Counted from the first letter of the stretch, positions 49,087-57,028 are shown. The stretch is 64,000 bases of DNA from Sphingomonas zeae (GCF_014197135.1 NZ_JACIFA010000001.1:62001-126000); one strand, 5' to 3'. Numbers and translations are program-made. The notes: generated by a model from the sequence alone, not told the origin.

Positions 49087-49412
49087 CCCAGAGCATCGCA
49101 CCCACATCGCCAGCGACGGCGGCCTCCGCCATCGCGGGCACCGTGTCCACCGACACCCGCCGCCTGTCGAACGGCGCCAATCTGGACAAGGCGGGCACCC
49201 AGTTCGAGGCGATCTTCACCGGCATGATGCTGAAGGCGATGCGCCAGACCAAGCTGAGCGACACGATGTTCGACTCCAAGGCGCTCGACACATTCCGGGA
49301 CATGCAGGATCAACAAGTTGCCCAGACGATGGCGACCCAAGCCCCGCTCGGGATCGGCAAGGCGGTAACGGCATTCCTGGCGAAATCTCAACCCGCTGTT
49401 AACCAGACATAA
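49083..49412 (+). CDS. flgJ: Rod-binding protein, FlgJ N-terminal domain only
   Basis: 109 residues from a GTG that overlaps the flgI stop (GTGA). LDKAGTQFEAIFTGMMLKAM, RQTKLSDTMFDSKALDTFRD match the rod-scaffold half of FlgJ; the glucosaminidase half found in enterobacteria is absent. The lytic transglycosylase encoded at 39126 probably replaces it. FlgJ caps the growing rod in the periplasm. Confidence 0.9.
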   Translation: MTQSIAPTSPATAASAIAGTVSTDTRRLSNGANLDKAGTQFEAIFTGMMLKAMRQTKLSDTMFDSKALDTFRDMQDQQVAQTMATQAPLGIGKAVTAFLAKSQPAVNQT

Positions 49413-49427
49413 CGTAGTCCGACTCGC

Positions 49428-50771
49428 ATGAGCGACCTGCTCTCTATCGGCGCTTCGGGCGTCCGCGCATATCAGACCGCGCTGACCGCCGTTGGTGAGA
49501 ATATCGCCAATGTCGGAACAGAAGGCTATTCGCGCCGGACGATCACGATGCAGGAGATTTCGCCGGCCGCAGGGCTCGCGGCGAACAAGGTCTCCGCAGG
49601 CGCGGGCGTCATGGTGGTGGGCATCGCGCGTGCCACCGACGTCTATGCCAGCGCTGCCGTGCGCGCGGCCACCGCCGACCTGTCCCGCACTACGACCGGC
49701 GCGACCTGGCTCAGTCGGATCGAGGGCGCGATGACCGGCGACCAGGTCCAGACCCGGCTGACATCCTTCTTTACCGCCGCGCGCACGCTGGCGGCAGAGC
49801 CGACCTCGACCGCACTGCGCGCCACGATGCTGGAAACCGCGCGCTCGACCGCGACCGCGTTCACTGCGACCGATTCGGCCTTCGATCAGATCAACGCCGA
49901 CTTCGATGGCCAGGCGCGGCAGGCCGCGCATGATTTGTCGTCGCTCGCCACCTCGCTGGTCCGCGTCAATGACGGGCTGGGCCGAACCCAGCCCGGCACC
50001 GCGGCAGCGGCGCAGCTGGCCGATCAGCGCGACCAGATCCTGACCCAGATGAGCGCGCTGTCCGACATCACCAGCACGACCGATGAACTCGGCCGCGCGA
50101 CGGTGCGGCTGGGCGACCGGGCCGGCCCGATCCTGGCCGCGACCGACACCACCGGCTCCGTCACCTATCAGCGTGGAGCCGATGGCGGCGTGTCGTTTCA
50201 TGTCGCCTTGCAGGGGCAGATCAGCGATTTCGTGCCCGGTGGTGGCGCGATGGCGGGGATGCTGGACGGGGCCGAGCGGATCAACGCGACGCGCGGTGCC
50301 TTCAACCAGGTCGCCAAGAGCTTCGTCGAGACGGTCAACGGTCTCCAGGCTGCCGGGCAGGATCTGAACGGCAATACCGGCCCGGCGATGTTCGGTCTGA
50401 CCGCCGGGACCGCGCAGATGAGCCTGTTGCTGACCGATGGTTCGACGATCGCGGCAGCGCGGGGCAATCAGGGTTCGCGCAATTCCGACAATCTCGATGC
50501 GCTCGAAACCGCGCGCGGATCGAACGGCTTTGAACTCAAGCTGACGCAAATCATCACCGACAATGCGACCACGCTGAAACAACGCCAGACCGTCGCCGAC
50601 GCGCAGACGGCGATCAGCGACGGGGCCAGGGCGACGCTGTCGGCCGCATCGGGCATCACCCTCGATTCGGAGGCGGTGACGCTGATGCGCTTTCAGCAGG
50701 CCTATTCCGCCACGAGCCGGGTGATTCAGGCCGCACGCGAAACCTTCCAATCCATTCTCGAGCTCCGGTAA
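49428..50771 (+). CDS. flgK: Hook-filament junction protein FlgK
   Basis: 447 residues. LLSIGASGVRAYQTALTAVG, ENIANVGTEGYSRRTITMQE and the C-terminal VTLMRFQQAYSATSRVIQAA, RETFQSILELR are the FlgK ends. Shorter than the ~550-residue enterobacterial form because of a smaller middle domain. Five bases before flgL. Confidence 0.95.
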   Translation: MSDLLSIGASGVRAYQTALTAVGENIANVGTEGYSRRTITMQEISPAAGLAANKVSAGAGVMVVGIARATDVYASAAVRAATADLSRTTTGATWLSRIEGAMTGDQVQTRLTSFFTAARTLAAEPTSTALRATMLETARSTATAFTATDSAFDQINADFDGQARQAAHDLSSLATSLVRVNDGLGRTQPGTAAAAQLADQRDQILTQMSALSDITSTTDELGRATVRLGDRAGPILAATDTTGSVTYQRGADGGVSFHVALQGQISDFVPGGGAMAGMLDGAERINATRGAFNQVAKSFVETVNGLQAAGQDLNGNTGPAMFGLTAGTAQMSLLLTDGSTIAAARGNQGSRNSDNLDALETARGSNGFELKLTQIITDNATTLKQRQTVADAQTAISDGARATLSAASGITLDSEAVTLMRFQQAYSATSRVIQAARETFQSILELR

Positions 50772-50776
50772 CGGTC

Positions 50777-51673
50777 ATGCAGATTTCCACCAGCGTCTTT
50801 TACGACACCGCCTCGCGGCGGATGACCGCGCTGACCGGCAAGGCGAATGCGTTGCAGGTCCAGATTTCGACCGGCAAGAAGCTGACGAACCCGTCGGACG
50901 ATGCCGCCGCCGCCGCCCAGGTCGCCGAGTTCGATCGCCGCGACGCCGACGATGTGGTCTACAAGACCAATCTGACGCTTGCGGGCTCGTTGCTGCAACA
51001 GGCCGACACCACGCTCGGCCAGATCGGCAACCAGGTGCAAAAGGCGCTGGAATTGACCACCCAGGCGGCCAATGGCACGCTGTCCGATGCCAATCGGGCC
51101 AGTGTTGGCGACCAGCTGGCCTCGATCCGCGACGCGCTGGTCGGCCTCGCCAATTCCAAGGATGCGCGCGGTCTGCCGCTGTTCGGCGCGGCGGCGGGCA
51201 CCGATGCGGTGACCATGACGAATGGCCGGTACAGCTATTCGCAGGCCAATGTGTCCGAAATTCCGATCGCCGACGGCCAGACGGTTGATGTCTCGGTCGG
51301 TGCGGACCGCGTGTTCAAGGCAGGGGCGAACGACGATACGCTGAACGTCCTCAACACGCTCGTCACGGCTTTGAAGACGGGCGGCAGCGATGTCGGCGCG
51401 ACGATCAAGGATGCGATGGACAAGCTGCACGCAGCCAACGACAATGTCGCGACCGTGCAGGCGTCGGTCGGCGCGCGCGAGGCGCGGGTCGAGTTGCAGC
51501 AGGGGCTGCAACAGGCGGCCAGCACCGACCGGGCGCAGCTCCGCTCTAGCATCGAGGATGCAGATCCCGTCGCCACCATCACCCAGTTGCAACAGACGAT
51601 GACGGTCCTTCAGGCGACCCAGGCCAGTTTCACCAAGCTGACCAGCCTGTCGTTGTTCGATTATCTGAAATGA
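50777..51673 (+). CDS. flgL: Hook-filament junction protein FlgL
   Basis: 298 residues, flagellin-like ends: MQISTSVFYDTASRRMTALT, QVQISTGKKLTNPSDDAAAA and C-terminal TITQLQQTMTVLQATQASFT, KLTSLSLFDYL. Connects FlgK to the filament. Last gene of the flgB operon, followed by a small hairpin. Confidence 0.94.
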   Translation: MQISTSVFYDTASRRMTALTGKANALQVQISTGKKLTNPSDDAAAAAQVAEFDRRDADDVVYKTNLTLAGSLLQQADTTLGQIGNQVQKALELTTQAANGTLSDANRASVGDQLASIRDALVGLANSKDARGLPLFGAAAGTDAVTMTNGRYSYSQANVSEIPIADGQTVDVSVGADRVFKAGANDDTLNVLNTLVTALKTGGSDVGATIKDAMDKLHAANDNVATVQASVGAREARVELQQGLQQAASTDRAQLRSSIEDADPVATITQLQQTMTVLQATQASFTKLTSLSLFDYLK

Positions 51674-51679
51674 TCGCGT

Positions 51680-51696
51680 CCGGGCGTGAAGCCCGG
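51680..51696 (+). terminator. Possible weak terminator after flgL
   Basis: CCGGGC-GTGAA-GCCCGG hairpin seven bases after the flgL stop, followed by TAACTCTATTTT. The T-rich part is offset by eight bases, so termination may be partial, allowing readthrough into motA. Confidence 0.45.
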
Positions 51697-51775
51697 TAAC
51701 TCTATTTTGACCTTACGCGTCTAGGCCGGTGATCCGACAGGCGCTGAAGCCGGTCTTCGGGAGTTTCGGTTCACC

Positions 51776-52639
51776 ATGTTTCCTGCCATTGGCCTCGTCA
51801 TTTTGCTCGGCATGGTCTTCGGCGGCTTTGCCATTACCGGCGGTCAGCTGGGGCCGGTATTCCATGCGATCCCGCACGAAATGCTCATCATCGGCGGCGC
51901 GGCCGTCGGTGCGCTCGTCATCGGCAATTCCGGCAAGGAGCTGAAGGCGCTGGGCGGCGCGATGGGCAAGATCTTTAAGGGGCCGAAATACAAGAAGCAG
52001 GACTATCTGGACGTCATCTTCCTCGTCTCGAAGCTGATGAAGATGCTGCGCACCGAAGGTCCGATCGCGCTGGAGCCGCATGTCGAGGATCCGAAGTCCT
52101 CCTCGGTCTTCGCTGAATATCCCCGGCTCGTCGCCGACCATACGCTGGTCAACCTGATCGCCGACACGCTGCGTCTGGTCGTGGTGTCGTCGGGCACGCT
52201 CGACGTGCATGCGGTCGAGGAGGTCATGGACAACGCGATCAAGACCCATCACCACGAGGTCGAAGGGCCGCAGGGCACGCTGCAGAGTCTCGCCGACTCG
52301 CTGCCCGCGCTCGGCATCGTCGCCGCCGTGCTCGGCATCGTGAAGACCATGGGCTCGATCGACAAGCCGCCGAGCGTGCTGGGCGGCATGATCGGCTCGG
52401 CGCTGGTGGGCACCTTCATGGGCGTGTTGCTCGCATACGGTATCGTCAATCCGTTCGCGGGCCGCCTGAAGCAGGTGATCGACGCCGACGCCGCCATCTA
52501 TCATGTCGTCAAGCAGATCATCATCGCCTCGCTCCATGGCCATCCGCAGCCGCTGGTCATCGAAGCCGCGCGCTCCGGGATCGCGCACAAGGATCAGCCT
52601 GGCTTTGCCGAGGTGTTCGACGGCCTGCGGGGTCGCTAA
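51776..52639 (+). CDS. motA: Flagellar motor stator protein MotA
   Basis: 287 residues, the usual MotA length. MFPAIGLVILLGMVFGGFAI, IPHEMLIIGGAAVGALVIGN and the C-terminal pore helices SLADSLPALGIVAAVLGIVK, IGSALVGTFMGVLLAYGIVN carry the family pattern. The long cytosolic loop with charged residues that meet FliG is present. Forms the ion channel with MotB three bases downstream. No sigma-28 or sigma-54 consensus was found upstream; the gap is 102 bp. Confidence 0.95.
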   Translation: MFPAIGLVILLGMVFGGFAITGGQLGPVFHAIPHEMLIIGGAAVGALVIGNSGKELKALGGAMGKIFKGPKYKKQDYLDVIFLVSKLMKMLRTEGPIALEPHVEDPKSSSVFAEYPRLVADHTLVNLIADTLRLVVVSSGTLDVHAVEEVMDNAIKTHHHEVEGPQGTLQSLADSLPALGIVAAVLGIVKTMGSIDKPPSVLGGMIGSALVGTFMGVLLAYGIVNPFAGRLKQVIDADAAIYHVVKQIIIASLHGHPQPLVIEAARSGIAHKDQPGFAEVFDGLRGR

Positions 52640-52642
52640 ACC

Positions 52643-53533
52643 ATGGCGCGCGCACCGCATGGCAAGAACGAGCCGCCCAAGATCGTCATCGTCAAGAAGA
52701 TCATCGCCGATGGTCATGGCGGGCACCATGGCGGCGCGTGGAAGGTGGCCTATGCCGACTTCGTGACCGCGATGATGGCGTTCTTCCTGCTGCTCTGGCT
52801 GCTGGGCGCGACCACCGAGAAACAGCGCAAGGGCATCGCCGATTATTTCGCGCCGACCCTGATCGATACCAAGTCGACGGGCATCGGTGGCGGTGTGCTG
52901 AACGGCGGTCCTGGCGCGGGCCGCCAGCAAAGCGGCATAAGCGGTCGCATCCAGCTGATCGTACCCAAGGCGGCCGAGGATGGCGGCGACAAGGCAGGGA
53001 CGGGCGACAAGGGCTCGCTGCGCAATCCCAATGCGGTGGCGCAGGACAAGAAGACTTTCGACGCGATTAAGCGCGAACTCCTCAAGAAGATGGACGTCAC
53101 GCCCGAGCTCAAGAAGCTGGCGCAGCATGTCCGCTTCATCCCGACCCAGGAGGGCCTGCGCATCGACCTGGTCGACAATGCGGATTATTCGATGTTCGCG
53201 ACCGGCACGACGACCTTGTCCCCGGCGGCGTCAGACCTGATCGGCACCATCGCCAAGACGGTTGCCGACGTGCCCAACACGATCATGATCCGCGGCCACA
53301 CCGACAGCGTGCCCTATGGCGATCCGCGCGCGATGAACAATTGGCTGCTCTCGTCCAGCCGCGCCGAAGCGACTCGTCGGCGGCTGGCCATCGGTGGTCT
53401 GCCCGAGTCGCGGTTCGAGCGGATCGAGGGCGTGGCCGACCGCGAACCGATGATCGCGGGCAACCCTTCGGATCCGCGCAATCGCCGGGTGGCAATCACC
53501 CTTCTGTATCGCAAGGGCGTGTTCGGGCAGTGA
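52643..53533 (+). CDS. motB: Flagellar motor stator protein MotB
   Basis: 296 residues. The N-terminal segment has GGHHGGAWKVAYADFVTAMM, AFFLLLWLLGATTEKQRKGI with the essential membrane aspartate in YAD. The periplasmic OmpA-like domain has TIMIRGHTDSVPYGDPRAMN, NWLLSSSRAEATRRRLAIGG, the full peptidoglycan-binding pattern (GHTDS retained). It anchors the stator to the wall. Ends the flagellar region. Confidence 0.96.
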   Translation: MARAPHGKNEPPKIVIVKKIIADGHGGHHGGAWKVAYADFVTAMMAFFLLLWLLGATTEKQRKGIADYFAPTLIDTKSTGIGGGVLNGGPGAGRQQSGISGRIQLIVPKAAEDGGDKAGTGDKGSLRNPNAVAQDKKTFDAIKRELLKKMDVTPELKKLAQHVRFIPTQEGLRIDLVDNADYSMFATGTTTLSPAASDLIGTIAKTVADVPNTIMIRGHTDSVPYGDPRAMNNWLLSSSRAEATRRRLAIGGLPESRFERIEGVADREPMIAGNPSDPRNRRVAITLLYRKGVFGQ

Positions 53534-53537
53534 CGCT

Positions 53538-53572
53538 AAGGAATGTTTGGGGATGGCCCCCGAGCGTTCCTT
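53538..53572 (+). terminator. Hairpin just after motB
   Basis: AAGGAATGTTTGGGG pairs with CCCCCGAGCGTTCCTT through several G-U pairs. There is no T run after it, so it may be a stabilising hairpin; the stronger bidirectional terminator lies 140 bases on. Confidence 0.45.
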
Positions 53573-53710
53573 GCCTCCACCATTTACTCGGGAATGGCGA
53601 AGATGCTGCCGTTTCGGGGATTAACGGCCTCGGCCCGTGCGCCCGACGGAAGATTCCCTTGGACAGGTCGCCGCCTATCCCCCCGCATGCGCTGACAAGT
53701 CCACCCCAGC

Positions 53711-53772
53711 AAAAAAGGGCCTGCTCGGCCATCATCCCCTGGGAGTTGGATGACGGCCGGGCAGGCCCTTTT
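53711..53772. terminator. Bidirectional terminator between motB and mucR
   Basis: AAAAAAGGGCCTGC with CGGCC (53711-53730) pairs with GGCCG and GCAGGCCCTTTT (53755-53772) around a shorter inner stem. The A run gives a T tract on the minus strand after mucR, and TTTT follows on the plus strand after motB. Confidence 0.85.
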
Positions 53773-53789
53773 GCGATGCTGATACCCGC

Positions 53790-54278
53790 TTATTCGGCGT
53801 TGGCGGCTGCTTCGCCCTTGCGCGGCTTGCGAGCGGCACCGGCGGCGTTGCGCGGCCCCGGCTTGCGGCCCAGGCCGATCTTCTTGGCCATCGCGCGGCG
53901 GCTTTCCGAATAGCTTTCGGCGACCATCGGATAATCCGGCTTCAGACCGTAACGCTCACGATATTCTTCCGGGGTCAGGCCATGGGTGGCCAGATGACGG
54001 CGCAGCGTCTTGTAAGGCTTGCCGTCGATCATCGAAACGATGTGATCCTTCGATGCCAGTGACTTGCGGACCGACACGGCCGGAACATATTCGGCGGGGG
54101 CCTCGACATCGTTCGCCTGCGGCGCACTGCCGAGAAGCGAAGACACCGTCTCGTGCATCTTGTGAAGGAAGGCTGGAACCTCTTCCGACGAGGTGCGGGT
54201 ATTGGGATTGCCCAGCCACGCAATGGTCAGTTCAGTTGCCAGTTCTACGGCATTCACATCGATAGGGTCGTCGGCCAT
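53790..54278 (-). CDS. mucR: MucR-family transcriptional regulator with substituted zinc ligand
   Basis: 162 residues. The DNA-binding core SVRKSLASKDHIVSMIDGKP, YKTLRRHLATHGLTPEEYRE, RYGLKPDYPMVAESYSESRR and AMAKKIGLGRKPGPRN is classic Ros/MucR. In Ros the zinc is held by a Cys-x2-Asp and two His; here the Cys position is Ser (VSMID), while Asp and the first His remain. Such proteins act as H-NS-like silencers that bind AT-rich DNA and often repress themselves. AGGAG lies seven bases before the ATG. Upstream is an AT-rich region with inverted repeats. The N-terminal ~60 residues serve oligomerisation by family. Confidence 0.92.
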   Translation of the reverse strand: MADDPIDVNAVELATELTIAWLGNPNTRTSSEEVPAFLHKMHETVSSLLGSAPQANDVEAPAEYVPAVSVRKSLASKDHIVSMIDGKPYKTLRRHLATHGLTPEEYRERYGLKPDYPMVAESYSESRRAMAKKIGLGRKPGPRNAAGAARKPRKGEAAANAE

Positions 54279-54349
54279 GATACGCTCCTGTTGTTTCCAC
54301 GTGACCTAACGGTCCGTCGCCCGGCGTCAACCTTTGGAAGCAACATAGG

Positions 54350-54381
54350 ATCAAATTTTATTGGTTTATGACTGATTTGAT
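54350..54381 (-). promoter_or_regulatory. AT-rich inverted repeat upstream of mucR
   Basis: ATCAAAT (54350-54356) and ATTTGAT (54375-54381) face each other across an AT-rich 18-bp spacer, 72-103 bases before the mucR ATG. In a GC-rich genome this AT-rich T/A-step region is a likely MucR autoregulation site. Confidence 0.4.
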
Positions 54382-54555
54382 ATTTGTGGGATGTTGAAGA
54401 ACCTACCCGATCAATGCTCGTTTTTTCCGGAAAGATCAGAAGGATCCACCGAAAGTGCTAAGATAATCGGGAATTACGGCTGATTTCGATCAAGACGCGC
54501 TGCCTCGACACGTCGGTTGGAGCGGTAACGTCATGTCGATGAGGGCGAATGCAAA

Positions 54556-54681
54556 AAATGCAACTAAAATTGATGAGGTTGCATTTGTGTTAATCGTCTC
54601 TGCTGGACATAAGGATCGGGCCTTTCAGGCATCCTCTCCTAAAAAACTTTCAGGGCCGGTCTTGCGACCGGCCCTTTTTTT
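54556..54681 (+). ncRNA. Candidate small RNA 1 upstream of mucR
   Basis: A perfect intrinsic terminator on the plus strand (AGGGCCGGTC at 54652-54661, four-base loop, GACCGGCCCT at 54666-54675, then seven Ts to 54681) has no coding frame before it: upstream is 370 bases of non-coding AT-rich DNA. A perfect nine-base stem AAATGCAAC / GTTGCATTT (54556-54564, 54578-54586) lies about 70 bases upstream and could be a regulatory site or the 5' part of the RNA. The 5' end given here is a guess; only the 3' end is well supported. Confidence 0.5.
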
Positions 54682-54739
54682 GGCTTGCTTCCGCAGCGCA
54701 TCAGCCTAGGCTGCCCCATCGCCGCGCTTCAACTATAGA

Positions 54740-54828
54740 AATAAGCAGGAGTGGATGCCGCCGGGAAAACCGGCATCGCGCGTCGGTGCCGGGGGTTGAG
54801 CGACTGGTTCGCTCCCCCCGTTTTGCTT
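54740..54828 (+). ncRNA. Candidate small RNA 2 (tandem to candidate 1)
   Basis: A second plus-strand terminator-like hairpin (CGGGGG-TT-GAGCGA, loop CTGG, TCGCTC-CCCCCG at 54790-54820, then TTTTGCTTTC) follows a second stem GATGCCG / CGGCATC (about 54752-54776). AGGAG and an ATG at about 54753 start a 14-codon frame (MPPGKPASRVGAGG) that stops inside the terminator stem, so a leader-peptide-like function is possible, but no gene lies downstream on this strand. 12-bp palindrome CAGCCTAGGCTG lies upstream (about 54702-54713). Confidence 0.4.
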
Positions 54829-54885
54829 TCTACACTGGTTGGGAAAAATCCCATCGTCCCATAACGGAATCCCGCTTCGGGAGAC

Positions 54886-55266
54886 TTACGTCTTCGACCT
54901 GTCGTCGGAGGGGGCAGGGCGATTGATGAACTGGTCGAGCGCCGAGAGCGCCATGCCGGCGAAGGCGGCGACGTCGGACACGCCCGAGCGCGTGGTGCCC
55001 TCGGTCTTCGGCGACTCGGGCGCTTCCGTCTTCGCCGAATCCGGCGCGGGAGTCGGTTCCTCCGCTGCCCGCCGCCCCGTTTCGCGCGCTAGCGCGGAGG
55101 CGGCGACGACCAGTCCGGTCGCCAACAATTGCCGCCCCGCCGGACTACGCGCCTGATCGAGCAGGGCCTGACCAAAGCGGTGTAGCGGCGAGGAACCTTG
55201 GGATGTGCCGGGTTGCTCGTCCAGCCTGGCCTTTTTCTGCTTTTTCTTGTGCTTCTTCTTGCCCAT
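54886..55266 (-). CDS. Hypothetical protein with lysine-rich N-terminus
   Basis: 126 residues, not recognised. The start MGKKKHKKKQKKARLDEQ is extremely basic, followed by a helical segment (LHRFGQALLDQARSPAGRQL, LATGLVVAASALARETGRRA), an acidic Pro/Thr/Glu linker (EEPTPAPDSAKTEAPESPKT) and a last hydrophobic-leaning helix (SDVAAFAGMALSALDQFINR). It could bind nucleic acid or the membrane surface through the basic end; this is a guess from composition. It follows rpoN on the same strand after 70 bp. Codon use looks like that of its neighbours. Confidence 0.6.
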   Translation of the reverse strand: MGKKKHKKKQKKARLDEQPGTSQGSSPLHRFGQALLDQARSPAGRQLLATGLVVAASALARETGRRAAEEPTPAPDSAKTEAPESPKTEGTTRSGVSDVAAFAGMALSALDQFINRPAPSDDRSKT

Positions 55267-55336
55267 CGGCTTGGTCTCGCAACTTGTGTATGTCTGATGT
55301 AATACACATGGCGCGGCGTTCAAGCCATGGGCAGGC

Positions 55337-56818
55337 TCACCCGCCCAGCGCGCGCGCCCGGCGTCGCTGGACCGAACTGCCGATGCCCAGCGACTCGCGA
55401 TATTTGGCGACCGTACGCCTGGCGATGTCAAAGCCCTTGGCCTGAAGCAGCTCGACCAACGTGTCGTCGGAGAGGATCTTGGCCCCCTCATTGGCGATCA
55501 GCGTCCGAATCGCGCTCTTCACTGCCTCCGCCGACACCGCATCGCCACCATCCGCCGCCGCGATGCCGCTGGTGAAAAAGAATTTCAGCTCGAACAGGCC
55601 GCGCGCGCAGCTCAGATATTTGTTGCTCGTCACCCGGCTGACCGTCGATTCGTGCATCCCGATCGCTTCTGCGACGCGGGCGAGGGTCAGCGGCTTCAGA
55701 TGCGCAACGCCGTGGAGGAAGAACGCCTCCTGCTGCTTCACGATCTCGGTCGCGACGCGGATGATCGTCCGCTGCCGCTGGTCGAGCGCCTTCATCAGCC
55801 AGTTGGCGCTGGCGAGGCAATCGGCCAGCCACGCCTTGGATCCCTTGTCCTGCGGGCCGTGGCGAAGCTCCTGATAGTAGCGGCGGTTGACCAGCACCCG
55901 GGGCAGGGTGGCGGTGTTCAGCTCGATCCCCCATCCCGCCTTGGTCCGGCTGACGAACAGGTCGGGCACCACCGCGCGGGCGGGCTCGCCGCCATAGCGA
56001 CAGCCGGGCTTGGGATCATAACCGCGCAGCTCGCGGATCATGTCCGCCATGTCCTCGTCATCGACGCCGCAGATCCGCTTCAACCGAGCCAGGTCGCCGC
56101 GTGCCAGCAGGTCCAGATTGGCGATCAGCTTGGCCATGCACGGATCGTAGCGATCGACCTCCTTGGCCTGCAGCGCCAGGCACTCGGCCAGATCGCGGGC
56201 GCCGACGCCGGTGGGGTCCAGGCTCTGTACGACCTTCAACACCGATTCGACCTTCGCGGGGGCCACCCCCAGCCGCTCGGCGATCTCGTCCAGCGACACG
56301 GTCAGATAGCCCGCCTCGTCCATCTGGTCGATGATATGCGCGGCGATGGTCAGGTCCATGCCCGACAGGATCAGCGCGACCTGTGCCTCTAGATGCTCGG
56401 CCAGATTGGGTGCGTCGTCGGGCAGCGAATCCCAGTCCGGCCCGTCCTCTCCGCCCAGGCCACCGCCGCTCGCCCCGTTCAGCGACAGGCCGCCGTCCGG
56501 CCCGGTGCCGCCATCGGCCACGCTGTCCTGTTGATGGCTCTCGGTCGCATAATCCAGGTCGAGGCCGCGATCCTCGGTGGGCGCGGTTCCGGCGACCAGT
56601 TCGTCTGCTCCGGCGGGGGCCTCGCGCTCGGGGCGTTCGGGGGTCGCGACCTCGCGCACGGCGCTGGCATCGAGCAGGGGGTTCTTCTCCACCTCCTCGG
56701 CGATGAACGCCTCGACCTCCAGATTCGACAGCGTCAGCAGCTTGATCGCCTGCTGAAGCTGTGGCGTCATCACCAGCGATTGCGACTGGCGGATGTCGAG
56801 GCGCGGCGCCAGGCTCAC
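55337..56818 (-). CDS. rpoN: RNA polymerase sigma-54 factor RpoN
   Basis: About 493 residues. Region I (RLDIRQSQSLVMTPQLQQAI, KLLTLSNLEVEAFIAEEVEK NPLL), an acidic region II, the core-binding part, the helix-turn-helix (TLARVAEAIGMHESTVSRVT) and the RpoN box (ARRTVAKYRESLGI) are complete. It serves the two sigma-54 flagellar promoters in this window and others in the cell. The start is GTG 56818: region I begins two residues later, and GGGGAGGA ends eight bases before it. That ribosome binding site is the arm of the palindromic repeat at 56825-56946. lptB lies upstream on the same strand. Confidence 0.95.
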   Translation of the reverse strand: MSLAPRLDIRQSQSLVMTPQLQQAIKLLTLSNLEVEAFIAEEVEKNPLLDASAVREVATPERPEREAPAGADELVAGTAPTEDRGLDLDYATESHQQDSVADGGTGPDGGLSLNGASGGGLGGEDGPDWDSLPDDAPNLAEHLEAQVALILSGMDLTIAAHIIDQMDEAGYLTVSLDEIAERLGVAPAKVESVLKVVQSLDPTGVGARDLAECLALQAKEVDRYDPCMAKLIANLDLLARGDLARLKRICGVDDEDMADMIRELRGYDPKPGCRYGGEPARAVVPDLFVSRTKAGWGIELNTATLPRVLVNRRYYQELRHGPQDKGSKAWLADCLASANWLMKALDQRQRTIIRVATEIVKQQEAFFLHGVAHLKPLTLARVAEAIGMHESTVSRVTSNKYLSCARGLFELKFFFTSGIAAADGGDAVSAEAVKSAIRTLIANEGAKILSDDTLVELLQAKGFDIARRTVAKYRESLGIGSSVQRRRARALGG

Positions 56819-56824
56819 AGCATC

Positions 56825-56946
56825 ATTCCTCCCCTGCAAGGGGAGGGGGACCATGCGAAGCATGGTGGAGGGGTGTCGCCCTTTCGATAGCGGGACACCC
56901 CTCCGTCAGCGCTTTGCGCTGCCACCTCCCCTTGCAGGGGAGGAAT
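56825..56946. repeat. 122-bp palindromic repeat element in the lptB-rpoN gap
   Basis: Outer arms ATTCCTCCCCTGCAAGGGGA (from 56825) and CCTTGCAGGGGAGGAAT (to 56946) with inner hairpins ACCATGCGAAGCATGGT and CAGCGCTTTGCGCTG, and a GTGTC / GGACAC centre. Same four-hairpin plan as the element at 36095-36221. On the minus strand its end supplies the rpoN ribosome binding site. Confidence 0.85.
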
Positions 56947-57028
56947 TGGGGCAAGATTCCTCCGCGCGTCCGCGCCCGCCGCGCCGGTCATGCCATCAGG
57001 TGCGGATCGACAGGCGCTGTTCATGCGG

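Noticed and set aside
48387..50750. Minus-strand open frame of 787 codons
   Set aside because: Antisense to flgI-flgK, no recognisable domain.
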